A stretch of 64,000 bases of DNA from Gemmiger sp. An120 (GTDB lineage: Bacteria; Bacillota; Clostridia; Oscillospirales; Ruminococcaceae): assembly GCF_002160955.1 (NCBI RefSeq), contig NZ_NFLN01000001.1, positions 310,001 through 374,000 of the forward strand. Reading direction: 5' to 3'. Below the pieces are notes generated by a model. That model saw only the letters and a program-made list of their open reading frames with translations, had not been told where the DNA came from and did not search any database. A program made the position numbers and the translations under genes. Below, one piece after another: positions 42,586 to 51,820 of the stretch (position 1 is the stretch's first letter; the number at the start of each line of letters is the position of its first letter).

Positions 42586-44613
42586 ATGGCCGTGATCCAT
42601 GTGCTGGACCAGCATACAGCGGAACTGATCGCCGCCGGTGAGGTGGTGGAACGTCCCGCGTCGGTGGTCAAGGAACTGCTGGAGAACTCCATTGACGCCG
42701 GTGCCACCCAGGTAACGGTGGAACTGGAGCGGGGCGGTATCTCCCTGATCCGCATATCCGACAACGGCAGCGGCATTGACACCGAATATGTGCCCACTGC
42801 CTTTATCCGGCATGCCACCAGCAAGATACGCACCGAAGAGGATCTGGACAGCATCCATACGCTGGGCTTCCGGGGCGAGGCGCTGGCTTCCATCGCCAGC
42901 GTGGCCCGGGTGCAGCTGCTCACCCGCACCGAGGACGAGGAGTTTGCCGCCCTGTACCGGATCGAGGGCGGGCAGGAGCTGGGGCTGGAAACAGCCGCCC
43001 GTCCGCAGGGAACCACCATTGAGGTGCGGGATCTGTTTTACAACACCCCGGCCCGGATGAAGTTTTTGAAAAAGGACGCCACCGAGGGCACCTATGTGTC
43101 GGAGGTGGTCAGCCGCATCGCCCTGTCCCATCCGGAAGTGGCCATCCGCTTTGTGCGGGACGGCAAGCAGCAGTTTGCCACCGCCGGAGACGGCAGTCTG
43201 CGCAGCGCCGCCTATGCGGTGCTGGGCCGGGAATTTGCCCGGGACCTGCTGGAACTGGAACCGGCAGGGGAGGGCCCCTACCGGCTTTCCGGCCTGCTCA
43301 CCGCCCCCCGGGGCTGCCGGGCCAGCCGCAGTATGCAATTCTTCTTCATCAACGGCCGGTTTGTCAAGAACCGCACCATGATGGCCGCGCTGGAAAACGC
43401 CTATAAAGGCACTCTGATGCAGGGCAAATTCCCCGGCTGTGTGCTGAATCTGGAGATGCCGCCCCAGCTGGTGGACGTAAACGTCCATCCCGCCAAAACC
43501 GAGGTGCGCTTTGCCCGGGAAGGGGACGTGTTCGACGCGGTCTACCGGGCGGTCAAAACGGTGGTCACCCGCCCGGCCGCCGGGGAACGGGTGTTCTCCT
43601 TTGCACCGTCCGGCGCAAAACCGGGCACGGCGGTACAGGCGCCGCAAAAGCCTGCGGCCGCGCCGGTACCTGCCCCGGCAAAACCGGCCGCTCCCGCGGT
43701 GCAGCCTGCTCCCCGTCCGGCGGCAGTGGTTTCCACCGCCGCGCCTTCTGCCCGCGCTGTCGAGACCATGCGGCAGATCAACGAGATGTTTGCCGGCGCA
43801 AGCCAGCTTCGCAGCCGCCCGGTGGGGGCGGATCCGGAAACGCCTGTGTATACCGTGCGTTCCGAGCAGGAACTGAGCCTGCCGGTCGAGGAAATGCCGC
43901 CCGCAGGCCCGGCGGAACCGGAACGGGCGGAACCGCCCGCCCCGCAGCCGGAAATGCCCCGGGAAGAACCGCAAACCGAGCCGCCAAAGCCGGCCCCCGT
44001 TCAGGCCGCCGAGCAGATCACGATGGAGCCTGAACCGGAAATCGAGCCTTTGCGGTATGTGGGCGAGGTGTTCCGCACCTACATCATCACCCAGCGGGGC
44101 GACGAGATGTGCCTGATCGACAAACATGCCGCCCATGAACGGCTGCTGTATGAAAAGCTGGCCGCCGAGTACGGCCGCGTCAGCAGCCAGATGCTGCTGG
44201 CCCCGGTAACAGTGCGGCTTTCCGCCGAGGAAAAGCAGGCGGTTCTGGAGCATCAGCAGCTGCTGCAGGACGCGGGCCTGGAAGCGGAGGACTTCGGCGA
44301 CCGCACCGTGCTGGTGCGCGCCGTTCCGGCGGATGTTCCCCCGAACGATGTGGAAGAACTGCTGGTGGAACTGGCCGACCGCCTGGCAGCGGGCAGCCGG
44401 GACGCCGTAAGCGAAAAAACCGAGTGGGTGCTGCACTCCATCGCCTGCCGCGCCGCCATCAAGGCAGGGGACAAGAGCGATGCCGCGCAGCTGCTCCACC
44501 TGGCTCAGGAGATCCTGGCGGGCAAGGTGCCGCCGTTCTGCCCGCACGGGCGGCCGGTGGTGCTGAAACTGACCAAAAAGGAGTTGGAAAAGCAGTTTGG
44601 CAGGCTTGGATAA
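42586..44613 (+). CDS. mutL: DNA mismatch repair protein MutL, endonuclease type
   Basis: 675 residues. The GHKL ATPase N-terminus has AGEVVERPASVVKELLENSIDAG, DNGSGI, TSKI and GFRGEAL. A long Pro/Ala/Glu-rich linker spans about 345-485. The C-terminal domain has the metal-binding endonuclease motif as DKHAAHERLLYE (about 511; the usual Gln is Lys), plus ACRAAIKAG and CPHGRP (about 651), so it should nick the new strand as in other bacteria lacking MutH. GAGGTGAAGGGG precedes ATG 42586. Confidence 0.97.
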   Translation: MAVIHVLDQHTAELIAAGEVVERPASVVKELLENSIDAGATQVTVELERGGISLIRISDNGSGIDTEYVPTAFIRHATSKIRTEEDLDSIHTLGFRGEALASIASVARVQLLTRTEDEEFAALYRIEGGQELGLETAARPQGTTIEVRDLFYNTPARMKFLKKDATEGTYVSEVVSRIALSHPEVAIRFVRDGKQQFATAGDGSLRSAAYAVLGREFARDLLELEPAGEGPYRLSGLLTAPRGCRASRSMQFFFINGRFVKNRTMMAALENAYKGTLMQGKFPGCVLNLEMPPQLVDVNVHPAKTEVRFAREGDVFDAVYRAVKTVVTRPAAGERVFSFAPSGAKPGTAVQAPQKPAAAPVPAPAKPAAPAVQPAPRPAAVVSTAAPSARAVETMRQINEMFAGASQLRSRPVGADPETPVYTVRSEQELSLPVEEMPPAGPAEPERAEPPAPQPEMPREEPQTEPPKPAPVQAAEQITMEPEPEIEPLRYVGEVFRTYIITQRGDEMCLIDKHAAHERLLYEKLAAEYGRVSSQMLLAPVTVRLSAEEKQAVLEHQQLLQDAGLEAEDFGDRTVLVRAVPADVPPNDVEELLVELADRLAAGSRDAVSEKTEWVLHSIACRAAIKAGDKSDAAQLLHLAQEILAGKVPPFCPHGRPVVLKLTKKELEKQFGRLG

Positions 44614-45532
44614 ACCCCGTGTGATCCTGCTGGGCGGCCCCACCGCCTGCGGAAAAACCGCCCTGTCGGTGCAGATGGCCCGGCAGTTGGGGGCGGAGAT
44701 CATCAGTGCCGACTCCATGCAGGTGTACAAGGGCCTTACCGTGGGCACGGCCCAGGTAACCCCCGAGGAGATGGGCGGCGTTGTGCACCATCTGGTCAAT
44801 TTCCTGGACCCGGAAGTTCCGTACAGCGCGGCGGATTTCGTGGAGCAGGCAGATGCCTGCATCCGGGATATCCATGCCCGGGGCAAGCTGGCGTTGGTGG
44901 TAGGCGGAACCGGCCTGTATCTGTCCAGCCTGCTGGATGGCCGCCGCTACTCCCTCACGCCGGAGGATGACGGCCTGCGGCAGTCGCTGTGCGCCCGCCT
45001 GGAAGCGGAGGGGGAACAGGCCCTCTACGAAGAACTCTGTCAGCGGGACCCCCAGGCGGCCGAAGCGGTCCACCCCCACAACCACAAGCGGCTGATCCGG
45101 GCACTGGAACTTTCCATCTCCACAGGCCAGACGCTGGCACAGCGCAACGCGGCCTCCCTGCCGCAGGAAAAGCCCTACAACTCGCTGCTGTTCTGCCTGT
45201 CCGACCCGGACCGGGCAAGGCTGTATGAACGGATCGACCGCCGGGTGGACGTTATGCTCAGCCGCGGTTTGCTGGAAGAGGCCCGCCGGGTCTGGGAAAA
45301 CCGGGACCACTATCCCACGGCGGCCCAGGCAATCGGATACAAGGAATATTTCCCGTTTTTTGCCGGGCAGGCAACCCTGGAAGACTGCACCGCCCAGCTG
45401 AAACAGGCCTCACGCCGGTACGCCAAACGGCAGCTGACCTGGTTCCGCCATATGGATGGCGTTGTCTGGCTGGACGCCTGTGACCCGGCGGTGTGCCGTC
45501 TCGCGGTGGAACGGGTACGGCAGGAACTGTAA
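44597..45532 (+). CDS. miaA: tRNA dimethylallyltransferase MiaA
   Basis: 311 residues from TTG 44597, overlapping the mutL end by 17 bp; AAAGGAG lies 13 nt upstream. The P-loop is GGPTACGKTALS (about 13-24), followed by DSMQVYKGLTVGTA, VGGTGLYL and the QAIGYKEY motif (about 242). It transfers the dimethylallyl group to A37 of tRNAs reading UNN codons, the substrate that MiaB then methylthiolates. Confidence 0.96.
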   Translation: MAGLDKPRVILLGGPTACGKTALSVQMARQLGAEIISADSMQVYKGLTVGTAQVTPEEMGGVVHHLVNFLDPEVPYSAADFVEQADACIRDIHARGKLALVVGGTGLYLSSLLDGRRYSLTPEDDGLRQSLCARLEAEGEQALYEELCQRDPQAAEAVHPHNHKRLIRALELSISTGQTLAQRNAASLPQEKPYNSLLFCLSDPDRARLYERIDRRVDVMLSRGLLEEARRVWENRDHYPTAAQAIGYKEYFPFFAGQATLEDCTAQLKQASRRYAKRQLTWFRHMDGVVWLDACDPAVCRLAVERVRQEL

Positions 45533-45580
45533 GCGGAATACAAAGATGCGCCGGTATAACGGCAGGAAAGGCAGGCAAAG

Positions 45581-46792
45581 ATGAACAATTTACGACAAAC
45601 CCTGCTGCGCACCATCCTGGTGGTGGCCGTGGCGGCGCCCGCACTGTATCTGGCGGTCATGCTGTTCCACTTTGCCAACCGGCCCTATATTACCGAAACC
45701 GCAGTAACCGCCACCATGACCGACAGCCTGTATTGTGAGGGCGCCGTGGTGTTCAGCGAGCAGACACTGCCCGCCGGCAGCGGCGAGATCGGCTATCTGG
45801 TAGCGGACGGCATCCGTGTGTCCTCCGGCACGCAGGTGGCGGAGCAGTACACCGACGCCGCACAGGCACAGTGCCGCAAGCAGCTGCAGCAGGTGGAAGA
45901 GGAGATCCAGGTGCTGCAGAGCAGCCAGGTCAGCGGAAATGTGGACACCCTGAGCGCCTCGATGCGAACCGCCACGCTGGATATTCTGGACGCGCTGGCA
46001 GCCCATGATTTCGGCCAGGCATCCAGCGGGGCGCAGGAGTACCTGCTGGCCTCCAACCGGCTCAAGGTCACTACCGGCCAGAGCGCGGGTTTTGCCGATA
46101 CCCTTGCGGAACTGAACGCCCAGAAGGACGCGCTGACCCAGCAGCTGGGAAGCCCGGCGGCGGTAACAGCGCCTTCCGGCGGATACTTCATCTCCTCCGA
46201 CAAGGCGTCGTTCCTTTCGGCGGACGGGGAAACGCTGGCCGGTATGACGGCTTCGGAACTGTCCGCGGCCCTGGAAACCGGTATTCTGCAGTCCTCGGAT
46301 GCCTATTCCGGCAAGATCGTTACCAGCTATACCTGGCATTTTTACGGGGTCTGCACCCTGGAAGAAAGCGAAAAGTTTACGGTGGGCAGCAAGGTCAGCG
46401 TCAGCTTCCCCAACCGGAGCGATACCGTTCTGCCTGCCAAGGTCCTGAGCCTGGAAGAGGAGGAGGGAACCGGCCTCGTCAAGGTCACGCTGGAGTGCGA
46501 GTATATGGGTGCGGATATCCTGGCCCTGGGCCAGGAAACAGCGCGGATCGACTTTGCCAGCTATGAGGGAATCCGGGTTCCGGCCCAGGCGCTGCATATT
46601 GTGGATGGCCAGAAATGCGTGTATGTAAAATATGGCAACCTGGCCCGCAAGCGGAACATTGTCGTGCTGTACGAAGATGAGAACTATCTGCTGGTTCCCG
46701 CAGACGGCAAGGTGGGCGGCGACAGTGAGGTCCGGCTGTACGATGAGGTTATCGTATCCGGCATGGATCTGTACGACGGAAAAAAGCTGTGA
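45581..46792 (+). CDS. HlyD-like membrane-anchored protein of the division gene cluster
   Basis: 403 residues with one N-terminal membrane anchor (about 10-30) and the rest outside. Features are a split lipoyl/barrel-sandwich pattern (SLYCEGAVVFSEQ..., then APSGGYFISSDK), a helical hairpin between (about 95-185, QLQQVEEEIQVLQSS), and a beta-barrel-like end (VPAQALHIVDGQKCVYVKYGNLARKRNIVVLY). This is the HlyD/RND adaptor layout, but no ABC or MFS partner lies nearby; Clostridia often keep such a gene just before sepF. Its function is unknown; a link to envelope or division is inferred from position. Confidence 0.75.
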   Translation: MNNLRQTLLRTILVVAVAAPALYLAVMLFHFANRPYITETAVTATMTDSLYCEGAVVFSEQTLPAGSGEIGYLVADGIRVSSGTQVAEQYTDAAQAQCRKQLQQVEEEIQVLQSSQVSGNVDTLSASMRTATLDILDALAAHDFGQASSGAQEYLLASNRLKVTTGQSAGFADTLAELNAQKDALTQQLGSPAAVTAPSGGYFISSDKASFLSADGETLAGMTASELSAALETGILQSSDAYSGKIVTSYTWHFYGVCTLEESEKFTVGSKVSVSFPNRSDTVLPAKVLSLEEEEGTGLVKVTLECEYMGADILALGQETARIDFASYEGIRVPAQALHIVDGQKCVYVKYGNLARKRNIVVLYEDENYLLVPADGKVGGDSEVRLYDEVIVSGMDLYDGKKL

Positions 46793-46809
46793 CACAGCCT
46801 TGTGCGTAG

Positions 46810-46838
46810 TTGACATCCGGCACAAAAAAAGCGATAAT
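46810..46838 (+). promoter_or_regulatory. promoter of sepF
   Basis: Perfect TTGACA (46810-46815), 17-bp spacer, GATAAT (46833-46838). Confidence 0.7.
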
Positions 46839-46902
46839 AATAACATATTGTATTGTGGCCGCGGCTGCCTGATCTGCCCGGCTGCGCAAAGGAGATGGGA
46901 CC

Positions 46903-47346
46903 ATGCTGGATAAGTTGAAAGATTTTCTTGGCATCGGCGAAGAAGACGCGGATGATTACTATGGGGAAGACGAAGTAGATTTTGTGAGCCCCCGGGCTGC
47001 AGCAGTGGAAGAGGAACCCAAGGCGGATTCCGGTTCCAAGCGCAACAAGGTGGTCAATATCAACGCCACCACCCAGCTCAAGGTGGTGCTTGTCAAGCCG
47101 GAACGTTTTGAGGATGCCAGCACGGTGGCGGATCACCTGAACGCCAAGCGTACGGTGGTACTGAACCTGGAATCCACCAATAAGGAAGTGTCCCGCCGCC
47201 TGGTGGACTTCCTGTCCGGTGTGGCGTATGCCAACAACGGTCAGATCAAGCGGGTTGCCAACAGCACCTTTATCATCACCCCGTACAACGTGGACATCAT
47301 GGGCGATCTGCTGGACGAACTGGAGAGCAATGGCGTATTCTTCTGA
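46903..47346 (+). CDS. sepF: cell division protein SepF
   Basis: 147 residues. An amphipathic N-terminal membrane-binding helix (MLDKLKDFLGIG), an acidic linker, and the SepF core (about 50-145) with VVLVKPERFEDASTVADHL, RRLVDFLSGVAYANNGQIKRV and the closing FIITPYNVDI. SepF polymerises under FtsZ filaments at the division site. GGAGATGGG precedes ATG 46903. Confidence 0.96.
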   Translation: MLDKLKDFLGIGEEDADDYYGEDEVDFVSPRAAAVEEEPKADSGSKRNKVVNINATTQLKVVLVKPERFEDASTVADHLNAKRTVVLNLESTNKEVSRRLVDFLSGVAYANNGQIKRVANSTFIITPYNVDIMGDLLDELESNGVFF

Positions 47347-48130
47347 GCCTGCAACCCGCGGCTTTATCCCGCCGCGGGACGATCATGAGCGGCTTGTGAT
47401 GCGCCGCGCGGAAGAATTGGCCCGTGCTGCTGAAAGCAGCGGCCGGGTTCGCTGGACATCTTTCCTGAGCGACCGGGAACAGGACCTGTGTGTCGCCGCC
47501 ATGAACCGTGCCGGCTGTGCCTGTTACGGTTTTGAGGGAGGATTTGAACAAGCGGAACGGAAGTTGCTGTGCATAAGGCCGGCGGGCGCCTATGGCGAAC
47601 CGCCGCTTTGTTGCGTCCGGGTGGAATTCGGCCAGCCGGGCCCCGGCCACCGGGACCTGCTGGGCTCCATTCTGGGCCTGGGCATCAAGCGGGAGAGCAT
47701 AGGGGATATCCTGATAGAGGCGGCACCGGCCCAGCAGGCGTATGTGTGCGCGCTGGAACCGGCTGCCCGGCTGATCTGCCAGGAGCTGACTTCGGCAGGC
47801 CGGGTATCCGCCCGGGCCGAGATGGCGCAGCTTGCGGATATTCCTCAGGAGCTGTGCGCGCCCCAGCGGGAGAGCCACACCGTCACGGTGGCGTCCCTGC
47901 GGGCCGACAGTGTGCTGGCTGCCATGCTGCATATTTCCCGCGGGCAGGCCTGTGACCTGATCCGGGCCGGGCGGCTGGAGATCAACCATATCCCGGTTTC
48001 GGCTGCCCATACCGATGTATATGAAGGCGACGTGTTCACCGTGCGGGGGATGGGGCGCTTTCGCGTGCAGCAGCTGGGCGGAAAAAGCCGCAAAGACCGT
48101 TTGTTTCTTACATTTTTTCAGTATGGCTGA
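47330..48130 (+). CDS. ylmH: YlmH family RNA-binding protein (S4 domain)
   Basis: 266 residues from ATG 47330 (TGGAGAG upstream), overlapping the sepF end by 17 bp. The N-terminal part matches YlmH (RWTSFLSDREQDLCVAAMN) and the C-terminal S4 domain (about 180-245) reads VASLRADSVLAAMLHISRGQACDLIRAGRLEINH. YlmH-type proteins bind 50S ribosomal subunits and have been linked to rescue of stalled peptidyl-tRNA; in Firmicutes the gene sits between sepF and divIVA, as here. Confidence 0.9.
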   Translation: MAYSSEPATRGFIPPRDDHERLVMRRAEELARAAESSGRVRWTSFLSDREQDLCVAAMNRAGCACYGFEGGFEQAERKLLCIRPAGAYGEPPLCCVRVEFGQPGPGHRDLLGSILGLGIKRESIGDILIEAAPAQQAYVCALEPAARLICQELTSAGRVSARAEMAQLADIPQELCAPQRESHTVTVASLRADSVLAAMLHISRGQACDLIRAGRLEINHIPVSAAHTDVYEGDVFTVRGMGRFRVQQLGGKSRKDRLFLTFFQYG

Positions 48131-48169
48131 GCCATGCGCAACATTCTTACACGACCGGAGGGGTAGATC

Positions 48170-48916
48170 ATGATTTCATCTCAGGAGATCCGCACCGTCA
48201 CCTTTGAAAAGTCCATGCGCGGGTACCGGGCAGAGGATGTGGACTCGTTCCTGCAGCAGGTGGCTGACACGATCGACGAGCTTACCAAGGAAAAGGAAGA
48301 ATTCCGCAAAAAGCTGTATATTCTGGCGCAGAAGATTGAAGAGTACCGCAAGGACGAGGACAATCTGAAGACGGCGCTTCTCAACGCCCAGCGTATGGGT
48401 GAAAACGTGATCCACGAGGCCAAGCAGAAAGCGGAGGAGATCATCCGCAAGGCCCGTATCGGCGCGGAGGACATCACCCGCCAGGCTCATGAGCAGGTGC
48501 AGGACGAGACGCTGGAGTACCAGCGCATCAGTGCCGAGGTGGCAGCGTTCAAGACCAATGTGCTGAACCTGTACCGGCAGCATATTGAGTCCCTCAGCAC
48601 GCTGCCGGGCCATGAGGATGAAGTCCCGGCCGAGAAGGAAGAAGAGCCGGTGCAGAGCCCGGAAGAGCCGGCTGTGCCCGCGGCGCAGGAACCGGCTGCT
48701 GCGGAGATGGACGAGCCTGCCCAGCCGGCGCAGCAGGAAACTTCCCCCTGGACAGCGGTTTCCGGCGTTTCGGAAACCCAGGACGAGGAAGAGGACTTCG
48801 GCGCCGAGATCGACTTCACCAATTTGATGGATGCCCCCGCCGCTCCGGAAGAGGAACCGGCCGAGGAGGAGCCGTCGGTATTTGACGGGTTCCAGGGCAT
48901 TAAATTCAGCGACTGA
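48170..48916 (+). CDS. divIVA: DivIVA domain-containing cell division/polarity protein
   Basis: 248 residues. The N-terminus MISSQEIRTVTFEKSMRGYRAEDVDSFL is the DivIVA membrane-curvature-binding domain, followed by a coiled coil (about 25-145) and a long acidic Pro/Glu/Ala-rich tail (about 150-248) with no fold. DivIVA collects at poles and division sites. GGAGGGG precedes ATG 48170. It follows ylmH by 39 bp. Confidence 0.94.
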   Translation: MISSQEIRTVTFEKSMRGYRAEDVDSFLQQVADTIDELTKEKEEFRKKLYILAQKIEEYRKDEDNLKTALLNAQRMGENVIHEAKQKAEEIIRKARIGAEDITRQAHEQVQDETLEYQRISAEVAAFKTNVLNLYRQHIESLSTLPGHEDEVPAEKEEEPVQSPEEPAVPAAQEPAAAEMDEPAQPAQQETSPWTAVSGVSETQDEEEDFGAEIDFTNLMDAPAAPEEEPAEEEPSVFDGFQGIKFSD

Positions 48917-48953
48917 CCGCACACAAAAAACGCAGCGAGGAGAGTATAGACCA

Positions 48954-51743
48954 GTGGCACAGGATTACAACAAGACCATCAATCTTCCCAGCACCAAATT
49001 TGATATGCGGGCTGGCCTGCCCAAAAAGGAGCCGGAGATGCTCCGCGACTGGCAGGAGAACCATCTGTATGAAGAACTCATGAAGCACAACGAGGGCAAG
49101 CCCAAGTATGTGCTGCATGACGGCCCTCCGTATGCCAACGGCAACATCCATATGGGCACGGCGCTGAATAAGATCATCAAGGACATCATTGTCCGCTACA
49201 AGAACATGACCGGTTTCCAGGCTCCCTATGTGCCCGGCTATGATACCCATGGCCTGCCCATCGAGCTGAAAGCCATGAAGCAGCTGGTGGGCAAGGGCGA
49301 GATCTCCAAGCTGGAGCTGCGCAAGGTCTGCCACGAGTTCGCCACCGAGCATATCGACATCATGGGCGAGCAGTTCCAGCGCCTGGGCGTGATCGGTGAT
49401 TTCAAGGATCCCTACCTGACCCTGAAGCCGGAATTTGAGGCTCGTCAGATCGAGATCTTCGGCGAGATGGCCAAGAAGGGCTATATCTACAAGGGTCTGA
49501 AGGCTGTGTACTGGTGCCCGGAGGACCGCACCGCCCTGGCCGAGGCGGAGATCGAGTACGGTGAGGACGAGTGCGATTCCATCTACGTCCGCTTCAACGT
49601 CACCGACGACCCGAACGGCATCCTGGCCAAGCGCGGCATCCCCATGGAGAAGGCCTGGTTCGTGATCTGGACCACCACCACCTGGACCCTGCCCGCCAAC
49701 GTGGCCATCTGCCTGAACCCCGACTATGACTATGTGTTCGTCAAGGTAGGCGAGGACTACCTGGTCATGGCCGAGGCCCTGGTGGAGAGCACCATGCAGG
49801 CCTGCAAGATCGACAGCTATGAGATCGTGGGCGAGCCTGTGCGCGGCAGCGAGTTGGAACTGATGCAGGTTCAGCATCCTTTCCTGGACCGCAAGAGCCT
49901 GGTGATCAACGGCGACCATGTCACGCTGGAAAGCGGTACCGGCTGTGTTCACACGGCTCCTGGCCATGGTGTGGAAGACTTCGAGGTCTGCACCCGCAAC
50001 TATCCCCAGATCCCCGTGGTGGTGCCGGTGGACGACGGCGGCTACCTGACCGCCGAGGCCGGCCCCTTCAGCGGCCTGAAGGTCTGGGATGCCAATAAGG
50101 TGATCCTGAAGCATATCCAGGAGAGCGGCCATCTGCTGGGCGTTCAGCACATGAGCCACCAGTATCCCCATTGCTGGCGCTGCCACAGCCCCATCATCTT
50201 CCGTGCCACCAAGCAGTGGTTCTGCTCCATTGACGCCTTCAAAGAGGACGTCTACAAGGCCATCGACCAGGTGCAGTGGTTCCCCGGCTGGGGCCATGAC
50301 CGCATGACCGGCATGGTGCGTGACCGCAGCGACTGGTGCATCAGCCGTCAGCGTACCTGGGGCGTGCCGATCCCGGCTTTCTACTGCAAGAAGTGCGGCA
50401 AGTACCACATCACCGACGAGACCATCAAGGCGGTCAGCGACCTGTTCCGCAAGGAGGGCAGCGACGCCTGGTACAAGTACGAGGCTTCTGAGATCCTGCC
50501 GGCCGGCTACACCTGCGAATGCGGCGGTACCGAGTTCGAGAAGGACAAGGATATCATGGACGTCTGGTTCGACTCCGGTTCCACCCACGTGGCGGTTCTG
50601 GAGGAGCGTCCGGAACTGCACTGGCCCGCTGACCTGTATATGGAGGGCGGCGACCAGTTCCGCGGCTGGTTCCAGTCCAGCCTGCTCACCAGCGTCGCAA
50701 CCCGCGGCGTTGCTCCCTACAAGAACGTCCTGTGCCACGGCTGGGTAGTGGACGGCGAAGGCAAGCAGATGCACAAGTCTGCCGGCAACGGCGTGGAACC
50801 CAGCGAGATCATCAAGGACTACGGTGCCGATATCGTGCGTCTGTGGGTCGCCTCCAGCGACTACACCGTGGACGTGCGCATCAGCAAGGAGATTGTCAAG
50901 CAGCTCAGCGAGGCGTACCGCAAGATCCGCAATACCGCCCGCTTTATCCTGGGCAACCTGAACGGCTTTGATCCCCGCACCGATCTGGTGGCGGACGATC
51001 AGCTTACCGAGCTGGACCGCTGGGCGCTGGATCGTCTGGATCAGCTGAACGCGGTGGCCCGTGACGGGTACGACAGCTTTGACTTCCACAAGGTGTACCA
51101 TGCGGTGTACAACTTCTGCGTGGTGGATATGTCCAACTTCTATCTGGATGTGGTCAAGGATCGCCTCTATATCAGCAAGGTGGACGCTCCGGCCCGCCGT
51201 GCGGCGCAGACCGCCATGTTCCGTATCCTGGTGGATCTGACCAAGATCATCGCCCCCATCCTGACCTTTACCAGCCAGGAGATCTGGAGCTTTGTTCCGG
51301 ACTTTGAGGGCAAGCAGAAGTACGTGGTGTTTGAGGATATGCCCAAGCCCGGCGTCTACGCCCAGAGCGCGGAATTCCGTGCCAAGTGGGACCGCCTGAT
51401 CGCCCTGCGTGACGACGTGAAGAAGGTGCTGGAGCAGGCCCGTGCCGACAAGGTGATCGGCGCATCCTTGGAGGCCAGCGTGACCCTGCACTGCACCGGT
51501 GAACTGGCGGAGTTTGTGCGCAGCATTCCCCAGAATGAGTTGGAAGACCTGCTGATTGTCTCCCAGGTGAAGATCTGCGAGGACGATGCCGGCACCAAGG
51601 GCGAGGTGGAAGGCCTGGGCGTAAGCGTGGAGCGCGTTCAGGGCCACAAGTGCGAGCGCTGCTGGAAATACACCAGCGACGTGGGCAGCCATCCGGAGCA
51701 TCCTACCCTGTGCGCCCGTTGCGCCAGCGTTCTGGAAGACTGA
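48954..51743 (+). CDS. ileS: isoleucyl-tRNA synthetase
   Basis: 929 residues from GTG 48954; GAGGAGAG lies 9 nt upstream and the family N-terminus (DYNKTINLPSTKFDMRAGLPKKEP) begins right there. HIGH motif PYANGNIHMG (about 58-67), editing domain with TTWTLPANVAI, KMSKS equivalent KQMHKS (about 604, with the first Ser replaced by His), and a C-terminal zinc finger CERC...CARC (about 899-924). Cytosolic, class Ia, bacterial-type 1 enzyme. No T-box leader is seen before it. Confidence 0.98.
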   Translation: MAQDYNKTINLPSTKFDMRAGLPKKEPEMLRDWQENHLYEELMKHNEGKPKYVLHDGPPYANGNIHMGTALNKIIKDIIVRYKNMTGFQAPYVPGYDTHGLPIELKAMKQLVGKGEISKLELRKVCHEFATEHIDIMGEQFQRLGVIGDFKDPYLTLKPEFEARQIEIFGEMAKKGYIYKGLKAVYWCPEDRTALAEAEIEYGEDECDSIYVRFNVTDDPNGILAKRGIPMEKAWFVIWTTTTWTLPANVAICLNPDYDYVFVKVGEDYLVMAEALVESTMQACKIDSYEIVGEPVRGSELELMQVQHPFLDRKSLVINGDHVTLESGTGCVHTAPGHGVEDFEVCTRNYPQIPVVVPVDDGGYLTAEAGPFSGLKVWDANKVILKHIQESGHLLGVQHMSHQYPHCWRCHSPIIFRATKQWFCSIDAFKEDVYKAIDQVQWFPGWGHDRMTGMVRDRSDWCISRQRTWGVPIPAFYCKKCGKYHITDETIKAVSDLFRKEGSDAWYKYEASEILPAGYTCECGGTEFEKDKDIMDVWFDSGSTHVAVLEERPELHWPADLYMEGGDQFRGWFQSSLLTSVATRGVAPYKNVLCHGWVVDGEGKQMHKSAGNGVEPSEIIKDYGADIVRLWVASSDYTVDVRISKEIVKQLSEAYRKIRNTARFILGNLNGFDPRTDLVADDQLTELDRWALDRLDQLNAVARDGYDSFDFHKVYHAVYNFCVVDMSNFYLDVVKDRLYISKVDAPARRAAQTAMFRILVDLTKIIAPILTFTSQEIWSFVPDFEGKQKYVVFEDMPKPGVYAQSAEFRAKWDRLIALRDDVKKVLEQARADKVIGASLEASVTLHCTGELAEFVRSIPQNELEDLLIVSQVKICEDDAGTKGEVEGLGVSVERVQGHKCERCWKYTSDVGSHPEHPTLCARCASVLED

Positions 51744-51761
51744 TTTGAATTTGTAACAACA

Positions 51762-51798
51762 CAAAACAGCGGCGCTTGCCCAAAGCGCCGCTGTTTTG
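51762..51798 (+). terminator. terminator after ileS
   Basis: CAAAACAGCGGCGCTT (51762-51777) and AAGCGCCGCTGTTTTG (51783-51798) form a perfect 16-bp stem with a 5-nt loop. Confidence 0.85.
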
Positions 51799-51820
51799 GC
51801 AATGAGGGAGTATTCTGTTT

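Noticed and set aside
39951-43019. Long minus-strand open frame opposite mutS and the start of mutL
   Set aside because: Antisense shadow produced by codon bias; it spans two real genes.
48906-51764. Long minus-strand open frame opposite ileS
   Set aside because: Antisense of a conserved synthetase; His/Leu/Val-rich translation with no domain.
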